Assembly: GCA_018105865.1 (NCBI GenBank)
Contig: CM030856.1
Span: 9,631,653 to 9,695,652, forward strand
Length of the DNA stretch: 64,000 nt
Origin: Metaphire vulgaris
Lineage: Eukaryota > Annelida > Clitellata > Crassiclitellata > Megascolecidae
Reading direction: 5' to 3'
The position numbers and the translations under genes were made by a program. Positions 32,421-46,700 of this stretch are shown here, piece after piece. Within the stretch, counting starts at the first letter, position 1; each line of letters opens with the position of its first letter. Below the pieces are notes generated by a model. It was not told where the DNA came from and did no database searches. It saw only the letters and a list, made by a program, of their open reading frames with translations.

Positions 32421-35400
32421 GACAGATACAGAGACAGACAGAGAGAGACAGACAGACAGAGACAGACAGAGAGACAGACAGACAGACAGACAGAGAGCAA
32501 AGCACTTGTGATACTGCAATTATTTCATGTTCTAGTATTGCATTTGATAATGTGGGAAGTTTAAGCTTTGTATTTGACAAAAGCACAAGACATCTACCAA
32601 AGATACACTTACAGTATACAGACAATGAATATTTTGTTTTGTATTATATTATATTATAGCAATTAATAAATTATGCAGAAAATTGTGCATTCTGCACAAC
32701 CATTGTGCAATGGTAGATAATAGATATAAGCAGCAAATGGTATTGTGGAACATTAGTAAGTAATAAGAATTATGCTAAAATTTATGCAAATTTGGAGCTA
32801 TTATGTATGTATGTATGTATATATATATATATATGACATTGTATAAATTACAGTAATGCACTTCCTAATAGATTACACTGATATTGATATTATATTATAT
32901 TAAATCTAAAAAACTGAGGCTGGCCAGTCTGCATAAATGTACACTCTCTTGGTGCATTTGAAAGATTATTATTTTGGCATTAGTCTTTCCTGCCTGCAGA
33001 TGTCACTGCATCATATTTCCTTCTGTGTTTTCAGGTTGTCAGGAGCTTCTTAGGATGGATGGAATAACGTATAAAGGTTGGTTGCGAAGAAAGAAGCCAT
33101 GGAAGATACCCGGCGGTCTCAGTGTACTTTTGCAGTCGATTGCCTGTGAGTACCAGTACCTTCAGCTATGGCTTCCAGCCATTTAATGATCAAACAGTGA
33201 CTGGAAGACTAGAGGCCATCAATGATTTGCTGTTAGAATTTATCATTATGGTAATTGACGAGTTATAGGCCTAATTGAGCTAGACGTGTGCCTGATGCTG
33301 TAGTTCAGTTTGCCAATGTGTCAGCTGAGCCAAGCTTGCAGTGGCGTCAATCTCGTGAGGGTCCGTAGGTCCGGACCCTCACAAAAATTGGTTGTGAGGG
33401 TCCATAGGGAATTGGGCCCTCACAAAAATCTGAACAGATCTATATTGTACCGTTGTACGATTATTTAATAAATTGTTGTGTTGGGTAGATAATAGATATA
33501 AGCAGCAAATGGTATTGTGGAACATTAGTAAGTAATAAGAATAAATGCTAAAAGAGTACAGGGTGCACTCCTTCTTCAGCATAGCACAAGCTGGTACAAC
33601 AACAGGTGGACCCTCACAACTTTTACTACAGATTAATGCCACTGCTAGCTTGACAGTTTCATTCAGTTCAATCCAAGTTCTTTGTAGTAATAGCTAAAGG
33701 TTTTATTGATAATTAATTGTCTTCAGTGTTCAATTTTGTGTCTTACTTATAAATAAATATCTGTCATCCTTTATTTTTTTAGGGGACCGGAAGTTTGTTG
33801 TTATTCACAATGGTTGTATGTATTTCTATAACAACGAATGTGATAGCAAACCTGATAAAGCCATATCACTGTTTGGATATACAAGGTACGACTGCTAAAC
33901 CTGTCTCAGGTCCCAGAACCACCTCCATCCTGTCTAGGGATGGAGGATTAGAGGTGGGTCTGGAACGGCCTGCCTCCATCAAAAATTGGTGTTTCATAAT
34001 ACAGTGGATCGCACTTAATCGCATACCGCTTAATTGCATAACCCGCATAATCGCATAACAACACAAAAATCTGAACCAGTGTTTTGTGCGTACAATTAAT
34101 TATCAGACGTCCCGTCCCGGCTATTCGCATAGCCCAGTTAATCGCATAAGCAAGGCTTGCACAGCACCTATGCAATTAAGTGGGTTTCACTGTATCTCAT
34201 CTTTTATCTTTGATATTGAAGTTGTGATGAATGCATGTGCTTATTGGAGGCTGATGAGCAGTGCTTTTTTTCAAAGCACTGTACAAATAGAAAATTTACA
34301 TTTGTTAGATTTCTACTTTTGAGACATTAAATAGAATTATGACTAATTATTGCAGAGTTATGAGAGCTGATGAGCTTCGAACAGGGCGTGAGGTACTTTG
34401 GCCTTTCAAAGTAGCATATGTTTTGGACGAGAAGGATAGAGTCCACTACTTCAGTGCTTCGTGCGAAGAAGATATGATGGTCTGTGCCCAGAATTCCAAT
34501 ATTATATTCACGTATCTGACACATTGTGAATTGCTGTAATGAGACTGCAGTGTGCAACATCCACTTTTTTCTGGGTCTTCCTCTTCCTCTTTTGCCTTCT
34601 TTGTTTTCTTTGGATGTGTAGAGTGCTTTATATGGGAGTCTGTTGCTCTTCATTCTATTTACATGTCCATACCATCTAAGTCTTTTTGTTCTGATTTCAT
34701 CTTTTATTGTCTCTTTCATCCCCAGTCTTTCCCTGATGTCTTCATTTCTTATTCTTTGTAATCTACTTACTCCCAATATCTTTCTCAAACAACTCATTTC
34801 TGCCACCAACAGTCTGTACGATATCACCCCATAAACAATTCTGAGAATATGAAGTGAGCTAGTCTGAGTCTTTGCGAAACTTCATACCACCTACAATTGT
34901 CTCTGCCAGTTATTACCGTAGATGTTGGCACTAAAAACCTGAAAAATCACAAACATTGCACAACTATTTGTCATTGAAAGTTCAGATGATGACAGTGTAA
35001 GAAGTTTGTGACAAAATTTTCTATGAAGTAAAACAGATTTGTGGCTTTTATCCCTGAAAATTCCAATTAGTGGTGCTTTACTGGCAAAGTTGAGTTGAGT
35101 TGATTGTTTAATTTCAGAGTAATCTTTGAAATGTAATTAATTGACTGTGTGCCATTGCTGTGTTTCTCATGCTAAATTTAATTATTATTTTATTTAGAAT
35201 TTTTAAAATAAATTCCTCTCAATTGTTGAAAACTCTATGCATATATATGTATATATATGCATATATATATCATATATACATACATAGTATTACATACATA
35301 CATACATACATACATATTTATACATATGACTAACATGTAAATTAAAGCTTCAGGGTTTGGTAGGGAAATTACTGCTAAGTGTTCCCTTGTGTTGCAATTT

Positions 35401-35958
35401 TAATCATGAGAAAATTACCAGTAATTTAAGGTGATTCAGTTACATTATTCATATACCTTCAGGCACATGTATTGTGAGCATGAATGTCATCGTAGTGTAT
35501 GTTACTGACTTTGACATATTGCTATATCACTTATTTGGCAAGTGAATAACTAATGTATGTGAGAAGATAAGACATAACTCAGACTGGTTATGGTTTAATA
35601 TTATCAGGTCAATAATGAGATGTTGTGAGCTCTAAAAACGTTTGTGTGATATTCCCACAACGTTTACAGCCTACCATTGTAATATATCTACATGTTCCTA
35701 TGGGCCCTTCAGAATGAAGATTTTTCCCATAGCTGTAGCAGGAAAAATATTTTGCACTACTTGAAATAGACACAAAATTGTTTACTTCATATTTCAGACT
35801 TGGCTTAAGCATATCAAACAAGAGTTGTACAAAGCCAATGGAGTTGAGTATGTTTATTGAATATGTGTTAACTTTAAGATAGAAAAAATTGTTGTTAACA
35901 TAAACTCTATTCTTTAAAAAAAGTGAGAGTCTGTAATGAATTTATTATTTATTATTTA

Positions 35959-36020
<62 letters not shown>

Positions 36021-37538
36021 CATTATTATTATTATTATTATTATTATTTTTCTGACAACATTATTATTATTATTATTATATTATTATTTCTGACAACTTA
36101 TTAGCTAAAGCTAAAGTCAAGAGCACTTTAACATAAAACCTTATTTATGTTTTTAATAATTTGTAGAAGCAATGCAAATGAATAACTGATAAAAAGATGA
36201 TAAAAAGAACTGTCTGGAATATACTGCATTCAGATATTTGCATGTGCATGCATACATACATACTTATGTAGGAAACTGAAGTGCAAAACCTTTAAGGAAG
36301 TACAACAGCCAGAGCCATCTCTGAAACTCATTAGCCTAATAATTATGTAGTCAGAAATTGCAGTTGGTTGCCTTTTTGAATGGAAAGTCAAGTGTAATAT
36401 GTTCAAATGCATTCCTTAAATATTTCCTTTTTGCATCATATTAGATATTCTAGCGATGTTGTCAATGATGAAGATATCCATGACCTGGAAACTCCAATTT
36501 CTACAGGAAACTATTTTGACAACTTGAATGATTTGAAAGAAATCAAGAAGGTTGTAGGGACAAATGCTGACGAATCTGGTTGGTTGAACATAGCGTGTCT
36601 GCTTTTCTGTTCTGTTTAGAGTTCATTGAAACTAATTATTGTTTGATTACTAGAGATTTCATTGAACAAATATGCGGTTTACTGACCTGATGAGCTTGGC
36701 TTGATGAACCCTTTGCCTGTTCATGTTTGGGTATGTGGCTTTGGCACAGGAGAGATCCTACTGAACCACTTAAAATTCAGTTACTATTAATATCATTACT
36801 ATTATTATTATTGCAAATTTTATAGGCCATAATGCCTAATGTCTGAAACAAGGGCACAGTAAAGAGTCAACGTGGTCAGACTATACAGAAATAACAATAT
36901 CATATACAGCGGAATAAATGAAAAAGAAATTAGATTCAGTTTGAGGCATAATTATTATTATTAAACTTATATATTGTTATTATCATGTAATTGCTGTTTC
37001 TTCTGACATTGTTTATAGATATGGATGATGATTATGACTACCTTGAACCCGTCGATCAGCCTCGAGGAAAATCTTTAGGTTCACATATCATTCAATATAT
37101 CTCTTTGTTGTCTGTTTTTGTAAAATCTCTGTGGCAGTGTCTATGAATCTACATTTGTGCTTTGCATTCAATTAGATATGTGTCAAATTTGTGTGCTTTT
37201 CATGAAATGTATTACTCTTTTCTTAGGCCTTCCCGCAGTTCCACGACCTCCAAAGAAACCAGGTAATAATAGCTAATTCTATCAGAAGCTATTGTAGCAA
37301 AATTTTGTGTAACCTATGAGCTATTTTATCAGATTTCATGAAGCCATTGCATCCATAATAAATTCTATCAAGACTAGTGAGCCAATTTTGATGTTTTATA
37401 AAGATGTTTTTCTAAACACCTTCAAACACTATGCACTCTCTTCAGCTCTGCCAAATTTATTTACCAGAGTGCTTCTAAAGCTTGAATTATCTGTCCACAT
37501 ATTTGTTATATGCTTTTACAGTTTGTCCACTTGAGCAT

Positions 37539-37592
<54 letters not shown>

Positions 37593-39717
37593 TTTCTGTC
37601 TTTCATTATCTCTATCCCTCTGTTGTCCAGTTATCAGCATCAATAACCGATGTACTAAATATGTTGAATTTAGAAGATAAGATATATTGACATTTCTGAA
37701 AAGATTATAATATGATGGGAAATTAGAAAATGCAAAAATGCAATGTTTGAAATGATTTGACTATCTGTTGTTTTCATTACCTGAACAGTGGGATGAATTA
37801 GTCAACATTTTAAAATACTATATCTTACTCTATATATCCTGTAATAATTATGCACAATGCATAATTTTGAACTAGCATTGAATTCAGTTTAATTGTTGAT
37901 TCATGTCATAGAGACAACAAACTTCCAAAATGAACCTCGAAATGTAAAATTTCATACTTCAAAGGCTGCAGCATCCTTGCCACCATCTCCTTCACCTAGG
38001 TAGGCTTTGTTCTAGCAATGCCATGTTAAATTGAATAATTACTCTAATAACGGAGCTGTCCGTTTTCATCTTGAGCATTTCATCAGCCTAAATTATGAAT
38101 TCATTATTATGATTTAGTTTCACAAAGTATTTCTTTAGTTGTGATAGGACTGCAGCATATTTCTTAAAGGAATACAGAATATTTTGATGGAAAAACATGG
38201 AATATAAAGCTTAAAGCATTGCTTATATTGATTTATTGAACGGGTTTAGGTTTTTTCATTCAATTGTTCAGACATCATTCTTATCAAAACGATTCATAAA
38301 ATTTATATGTTTGATGCCTAAGCATTGCAGCTTTGGTGGGTACACTTTGTACAAATTGTCATATTATAAGTTAGTGTGTGTGGTGGCTTTCATGATCTGC
38401 TCCAGGATATACTTTTGACAACTTGCATATTGCGTACCTATACCTGTTGTTTACGCCTAGGTAGTCAATCTAGTTCCAGACCTTTTCACCTGGGCTCTTC
38501 CATGTTGAAAGTCTTCTAAGATGGTTGCAAAACCAAGTATTAGGGATGATAAGTTTATTTTCTTTACGCCACTCGACCCACTTTATTACCAAAACTTTTT
38601 TCGAGTTTATTTTCGAGTTTTCATTCACATTTATTTATTACAATTGATCTTTAAAGTTTAAACATTGCAGGGGAAAGATTTATGCTGTTGTTAACTTATA
38701 GAACTTAATTGTCATAAAAAACAACTAGAATTCTTTCCCTACAGTTCTGATTTCTCCCCTCCAGGGTTTAATCTAGGCCGTTTCCGGGGGGGAATTGCCC
38801 CTTTCCCCCCAGAAATTTCAAATTTCCCTGGAAATGTTGACATAATACATCAACTAACAGCAGCCGCCTTGCTGATTTTCCCCGGCTTTGTCATTTTCCC
38901 CCCGGAGTTTAGAGTCTAGATTAAACACTGCCCCCTCACCCCCACTGATCTAGGTCAACTACCACCCATGCATGGATACATATACATAAATGACTCGTGG
39001 CCTGAGGCTAAGTGAAAAGCAGATGCAACTTTAATTTATTTAATGTTGACCATGGCTATCGTTTTTACAGTTGTCATCTGCCTCTGAAATCTGACACAAT
39101 TGCAACATCAAAACCTCTTCCTGCTGTTCCAGGAAAAACGCCACAAAAAAACAAAGTTCCTCCTGTGCCACAACTGAGAACGAAACGCAGTGAAGAATTT
39201 TCTCAAGGTTTTTTTTCTGGTCACTGCCTTATTTTTTCCTATGAAATTTGTGCTCCTACAATGCTGAAACAATATAATAATAATACAATTATGCACTTTT
39301 ATAGCACCAGGTCTAAAGCTCTAAAGGTATCAATCGATGGTGCGTTTGCTAATTGGCATAGATGTGTTTTAAGCGTAAAGCGTAGACCTGAAGAGATATA
39401 TGTGATAAACTATGCTATCTGACTGATATGTTCCATTTGATTTGTATTTACAGTAGCTTCAAGGTGTTTTCTTGAGTTTCATAGTATTTTATAGCATTTC
39501 ATTAATTTTATCCAGAAGAATCGAGTTCTTCTGACTCGGCGACAAATGTTCGGTGGACATCATCCAGCAACCAAGAAGATAACTCTGCAAAGCCAACTCC
39601 AGCTTCAAAACCTTTTAGTAAGAATTAGAATTGACATTTCCTATGACATTGAGGTACCTTCTAATAATATAAATGATAATCATTATCATTATTAATATAA
39701 TTAGTAATAGTCTGTAA

Positions 39718-39761
<44 letters not shown>

Positions 39762-40852
39762 AGTAGTAGTAGTAGTAGTGATAGTGATAGTAGTAGTAGC
39801 AGCAGCAGCATCAACAGCAGCATTGGTGTTAGGTGTAGTATTTATTTATTTATTCAGGCCAATTTATTAAGCACAGTAGCAGGGCTAGAGCCCACAACAA
39901 GAGCGCTTCACACATATAATTATGGGTAACTCAATCCAGATAAGTGGGTTTTTAGGTTCTTGGTAAAAAGTCCAACAGAGTCTGTGCTAGTAATGTTTTC
40001 CAGCAGAGTATCCCACAGTATAGGATTGCCTCGTGTAAATGACCTTTCCCCCATCTTCACAGTCTTGGACGACGGAGGAACCATGAGTTTTCCCTGATCA
40101 CTGGACCTGAGATGTGATCTACGATCATTTACCATCGTTCTCTTTACAAGTGAGGCGAGGTAGCCTGGGCAGGTTGGGTCACGTAGCGCGCGAAAAGTAA
40201 TAGTAGTAGAGTCAATGCAAAACGCTTTGGCTAGGGTAAGGCTGTCATGCGAATGCCAAAAGTCACCACTTAACTCTGCTCTAGAAATCACTTCACTGGC
40301 TCAAAGTTCCAGAACGGATACATTTCAAGATTCTATGCCTGACCTACAACACCATCAAGTTCTCAAAGCCCACGCACCTTCGTAATATCTTTACAATTCA
40401 AATGAAGCAGTCAACTCGTTCATCTGCCAGCCTGACACTCATTTGGTCAACTGTCATGTCGCTAAAATTCTCAGGTCGGTTGATCTTATACACTGCGCCT
40501 CACCTCTGGAATGATCTTCTGTCAAAGATCCTAAGATCATTAACTCTGGTTCTCCTCAGTCAATAAATCAGTCACCATTGGCCATCACTCCACAAACTTT
40601 CAGAAAACAACTAAAAACCATTCTTTTCAAGAAATCTTATGGGAAAATCGTTACTACAGGCCTGCATTCTACCTGCCAAAAATCATGTTATCATCCGCCA
40701 TAGAAATACTTTGCTGCGACTGCCTACCTGGATCTGCAACCTTGACCAACACAGACTACGGATTATGAACTATGGATTCTACCCAGATTGAGTGCTCGTG
40801 AATAAGCTGGTGCACTGCGCCAAGCTTTCTGGCAGCTCTATAGAAATTTCGT

Positions 40853-40892
<40 letters not shown>

Positions 40893-43653
40893 GTAGTAGT
40901 TTACAGTATTAGTGGTGGTATTAGCAGTTGCAGTAGTAACAGTAGTAGTGCTTTGTCATTGTTATTGACTTCATTCATGTTGCTTATGGATGTCATTTGG
41001 GTGAAGTTAGTTATTCTCAGATCAAATACTTACATCATGGGCTGACTGTGTATCTTTTGCTAACTGTGCATCATGTCTTGAACTTTCCTATTAGATCATT
41101 CGTTCTTACAATATTTGGGTTTGACCAATTATTGCTGCCAAATGCTTAAAGTGTTTCTTTGCATCTTTGTTCTCTGAAGTATTACAAATTTGTTCTTATC
41201 AACAACTTTAAATTACTTTTGCCAAATAATTTACTTTAAATGTGTTAACATTTTTTCTTTAGCCAAGTCTAAAGTACCGGTACCACCGAAATCAATGGCA
41301 TTGCCTGTAAGAATGTTTTGCCTGTGCTTTTAGACTTGTTTGTAAAATTCATTAGCAGAACATGACAGTGCTTTGTTGTTTGGTAACTTTTGTAAATTTA
41401 GACTTATTCAGCTGTTATGTTGTAAATTAATGTAATTAAATTATGATGCCAACAGTTTCCTAATTTAAGCTAATCGTGGTTCTTATTCATCAGATGTATT
41501 AAATGTATAGATTTTCATTTGAATATTATGCAAGATTTTCATAAATTAGTTATGCCATATATTATCCAAATGGTATTAATAAGAGTTGTTTGGTTTGGTT
41601 TCTGTAGCCGGTGCCTATCTCCTCCAGGCAAACAAGGTTGGTCAAACTTTCTTCTTCGTTTAAGGGGCTGTCCATTAATTATGTCAACAAATTGGGAGGG
41701 GGTCTGAAAAAGTTTGACAGTTGTTCACAGAGGCAGGATGTCAAGAGAAGTTGACATCAACAATTTCATTTTTTTACAAATGATAAAAAATAGGACATTT
41801 CATGGAATACTATTTATTACAACGAAAAAAGCACGATAAGCAAGAAAAAGGTCATCACCACCACATTATGACACTTGATGAACAAAAGAAAGGGGAAAAG
41901 GTCTCATCACTGCAAAAATAATAACCTTCTAAACTTTTTAGGGGACCTGCCACTAGTCTTAGTGGGGGTCAAAAGTTTTTGACATAATTATACAGTAGGG
42001 GAGAGGGTCACTGAAAGTTGACAGTTGTTGACAAGGGGGAGGGGTTAAAAATTGCCCAAAAATTGTTGACATAATTAATGGGCAGCCCCTAACAAAGTCT
42101 TCCTTTAGTTTTATTATCTGCATTACCTTTTAAGAGGCAACACCATCTATTTGTGAGTCTAGACGTTTCACATATATGTGTGTTGTTGTGCGTGTTTGTG
42201 TGTGTGTTGCGTGTGTGTATAGTTTCAAAAATTTTTGTTATTGCAGCAAAGTGCCAACAGCTATAGTTTCTCCAGTCCAATCCTCTATTCCTATGGTGAG
42301 TGAATGCTTTGCCGATGCCATAACACTTATCTGTTTATCTGTCATTGTTATGCTGACACTTTTGCTACTACACAATCCTTGTAGTACCAGTAATAATTAA
42401 TTTGCAAATATTGAGTCTCTCTAATAAAACTCACATTTCTATTTCTTTGTTCTCTTCCTAGTTTGGAGGCAGTCATATGCTGTTTTGATCAACAAACTGA
42501 ATAAAGTATAATCGGTTCTTTCCTGTTATCCAGACCTCAGTAGAGGGATGGTGTAGGCTAGTTGGCGTCAGGGTTAGGGTTAGGGTTAGGGTCAGGTTCC
42601 CGACTGAAGAGCCATTACACTTCACTGGGGTCCGGATAACGGGAAAGTACCGTATAATTTTATTCATATATATTTGAGGCTTGATAGCAAGAAATAAGAT
42701 TAATTTTGAATATTTTAAAAGTTATGTTTTGTTAGCCTTGATTAATTATTAAATGTAGCTGGGTTTTCGTTTTATGCCCATGGGACTAAATACAAGTTTT
42801 ACTGAATTGATATGCTATTTATTGTACATTGTACCGGTAATGCGGTAATGCAGCATTGTATGTTACATCATGCAAAGTGGTGCAGTGGCTCAGTGGTTAG
42901 CAAGCCAAATTGCTAGCCATGAGGTCCAGGATTCAAGCCATGGCTACAAAGGAAATTTTCTGTTCAACGCACTTGTCCTGTTGATTCAACCGTGTCTGAG
43001 TGCATTTGGTGCTTACCGGTACTTGGCGGAACTAAAGGTAGCAGTGAAAAGGCTGGCAGCCAACCTCAATCAATCAGCCAATACCACGGATATTGAAGCC
43101 ACTCATACTCCAGTTTCCCTATATTAGTTTTGAGCCTATGGAGCAACCTTTACCTTGTGTTCTTCTTCTTCTTCTTCTTCTTCTTCTTCTTCTTCTTCTT
43201 CTTCTTCTTCTTCTTCTTCTTCTTCTTCTTCTTCTTCTTCTTCTTTTTCATGTGCCATGTATTGCTACATCAATGACAATGGGGGTTTGAAAAAGTTTGA
43301 CAGTTGTTGACAGGGGAGGGGGTCAAGAGAAGTTGACGTCAACAATTTCACTTTTTACAAATAATCAAAAATAGGAAATTTCATGTAATACTACTTATCA
43401 CAATGGAAAAAAGCATGGCAAAAAAGGTCATCACCACCACATTTTGACACTCGATGAGCAAAACTGAGAAAAAATGGTCATCACTGCAAAAAATAATAAC
43501 CTTGTTATTGGGGCCTGTCATTGATCTTGGGGAAAGGGTCAAAAGTTTTTGACGTAATTATAGGGGGGTAACTGAAAGTTGACAGTTGTTGACAAAGGGG
43601 GAGGGGGTCAAAAATTGCCCAAAAATTGTTGACATAATTAATGGACAGCCCAC

Positions 43654-43713
<60 letters not shown>

Positions 43714-46700
43714 ATGGTTGTTAATGCACATTAAGTCATTCACTAAGTGAAAAATCATAAGTGCAGGGTGAGTCACGTGACTCTTCTCTGTTTCTGGCTT
43801 TCCTGATCAGTTTGATGAGCATTCTTAGGCTGTCTGTATACTTTATTCTGTGTCCTCCTCTTGCTCTTTTCCCACTCTACCTTGTGTTATGAAATATATA
43901 ACTAGTGAAAAGAGAATTTTTTTACTTACACTTTATTGTCATGTTTGTTAATGCATTAGGATCACAAAGATCAATACACAGTGAATCTGGAGTCTAAAGC
44001 AATGTGGAATGAAAATCCTGGTGAAGGTCAGAGGTCAGTAGCAGCTAACATGGCTAGATGTTTTGTTATTGATATTTTATATTTGGAAAATTCATGTAAT
44101 AGCCCATTGAAGTTTTTTTGGTTGCTTCAGCCAAGGTAATTGATATGTGGAGGTAGTTTTGTTGAATTTCCACGACTATTTAATTTAGACATTGGCGCTT
44201 TCATGCCACTGGTTTTATGCCAAGTTAGTTGAAGCTACGGGCGCCCACACATTAGGGCAAGGGGGGACTTGCCCCTCCCCCTGGAAATTGCAAATACCAA
44301 TATTTCATAGTGAAATTTGAAAACCTTGCTAAAATATTACCCGGTAACTGTGACCATTGTGTTAAAATGTGTTTTGCCCCCTCCTGGAAAAATTTCTGTG
44401 GGTGCCCATGGTTGAAGCTAAGTCAGCTTGACAAATTTCTATAAATCGATCAATCAATCAATCATTTGTTCGTTCATTTGTTTGTTCATTCTTTTAAAAA
44501 TGAATCAGCCAGAAGCACATCCATGCAATTTTATAGTGATGCATTTGGTATCATTCAGTTGTCAGTTGCACTTTTGAATTTGTTACGTTTGCCATATTCA
44601 TTAATTAAGGTGAATCAAAATCCATAGCATATCCTGCAATCCAGTGGCGGTTTCAGGATTTGGCAAGTGAGGGGGGGCGTTGGGGTGACAACTGCTAAGC
44701 ATGGGGCACCAACTATTTTTCATAGACACTGGACTAGTCTAGTTCATTATAGAATGAGTGCACTAAGGCAGTGCTGCACTAACCAGGATTCCAGAATACG
44801 GAATATGGGGACCGCATTGACATTTTCAAATTTTTAAAAAAACTGTTGAGCAAAAAGAACATCATCCTGTAGAACGCTTTGAACTTTAACTTTTGCATGT
44901 TCTCATACTCTCTGTCGTACCCCGATCAAACATCAGAATAGCAGCTCCCCTTTGCTATGTGTGTAGTCGGTAAGTAAAATAAAGTGTAGAGCCCCACTGA
45001 CTGGGGGGACCACTGGGGGCTCAGGAATTCAATAGGGGTATGGTCCCCCTGTGGAGCCACCACAGCTGCAATTTCAATCTGCTAATGCTAGGCTTGAGGC
45101 AGAGGCGAAACTAGAGGGGTGAGAAGTACATATATCTCCTGGCGCCGAGGTGAGGTGCCAAAATCAGGTTCATGGTAGCAAAAACAAAACAAAAAGAAGC
45201 ATCAATATAGTTGTGACGACCTTTTTTGCTTGTCAGGGTTTTTGTGAATTTGAGGGGGCGCCATCAGTATGTCTTGTCCTCGGGACGCCAGACACCCTAG
45301 CTACGCCTATGGCTTGAGAATTTATGTTATCATATTAACAGACGATAAATTATTACTTATTAACTGATACAGTCTAGCAAAAAGAAATAATGATAAAATT
45401 TGTCCTTCATGATGTTAGTCACTTAATCTTTAGCCAATTTTTCTGATGTTGATGTCGTAGGTTGCTGGTTACTTTGGCTCAAGAAGGAGTCTACATGCTT
45501 CGACGCTGCACTGACGGAACAAGTGCACTTGTAGGTCAATTATGCAGTATTATTATTATTATTAGCGAACTTCTGTAGTGCCATTTTATTAATACACTTG
45601 GCATCGGCTGATGGTTGCTCTGAATTTGAATCGTAAGCTGTAATGTGATTAACTCTATATAAAGTATATTTTTAGATGCTGGAAGAAGCTGCTCGTAGTT
45701 TATTTCTATTTTTCAAATGATATTTGAGGTTATGGACATAATTAGCCAGGGCACAGTAGTGTGCAGAGGGTGGGCAAGGACGTAGCTAGGCATGGGTTTG
45801 GGGGCTCAAACCCCCCAAGCCTGAGGCTAGCCCTTCTCAATGAATTCAAGCCCAAATGGCGCTGCGGGCTCAAAAGGAAGGGAGGGGAGTGAATCTTGGC
45901 CCCCCCTCCAACCTAAAATCCTGGCTACATCCCTGAGGGTGGGGCGCTGACCAGATGGGGCATCAAAATTGACTCAGCAACCGTTTTTTTGCTCATCAAA
46001 CATTTTTTATCGACTTGACCCCAGGTGCCCACCACTCTCTGCATGCCTCTGCCAGGGCATGATACCCTGGGAGCTCTCATCTATAGATGCAAGTTACAGT
46101 GTATTACAGTAATGTGATTTTTGTGATTTTGCAAGGTCAATGTAAAGTAACATAATTTCTTTAATTCTAGCATCCTTATTGCTTCAGTATCAATTTTGAA
46201 TGCATTTTGATGTATCTGCAACAGTATAATATTATAGCCTTCTCCAGAATCAAAGGTGTGTAAAGGAAATCTAAGGCAGAATTCACAGCATTATTATTTA
46301 AAAGAGAATTGTGTTGGCACAGAGGCATAAGTCACGTTTGAGCAAAGTAAAAGGATACTAATCTTGAAAATCTTTCATGCAGAATATCAGTTGGTCTTTT
46401 TGTCCTATGAGAGTAGTACTGCCTCATATTTGTAACCATAAAAATCATTTAGAATACAAAAATAGCAGTGGCGGTTCTACTGTGGAGCTGGACAGGCAGT
46501 GGCTGTCATTGACTAGGCATAACCCTCCCCCGGTTTTTCTCTAGAACCGCCACTGAAAGATAGTGAATTAACTCTTGGCTAATCTAATGGAAATCTTGTG
46601 ACAATGCAATGCTTTGCTTCGCATCAAGCAGATGAAAGTGAAATTTTGGAGCGTATTTTTTAATAGATTCTATGAAATAAGAGATCATCACTGTTACAAA

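Larger units (their letters stand above)
33035..35847 (+). other. PH-domain-coding exons of the SH3BP2-like gene
   Basis: Exons 2-5 encode the PH fold. TYKGWLRRKKPW is strand 1. The tryptophan codon split across exons 2 and 3 starts WDRKFVVIHNGCMYFY, matching the vertebrate W-x-x-RFVIIH-x-x-C-x-YYF pattern. Exon 4 gives TRVMRADELRTG and VHYFSASCEEDM. Exon 5 supplies the C-terminal helix TWLKHIKQEL with its Trp. The order and the paired FSAS/W signatures are those of 3BP2 rather than a generic PH protein. Confidence 0.88.

Noticed and set aside
39012..39422. 136-codon plus-strand frame as a single-exon gene
   Set aside because: Its middle is exon 10 of the SH3BP2-like gene; the rest is intron read-through past a weak GTTTTT donor.
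42474..42511. Extra SH3BP2 exon after TCTTCCTAG
   Set aside because: It would read VWRQSYAVLINKLNKV and stop. Including it breaks the phase needed for the next exon (43960), while skipping it gives a perfect frame.
42566..42593. Chromosome end / telomere
   Set aside because: Only about four TTAGGG-type units, flanked by element ends and within an intron; interstitial.
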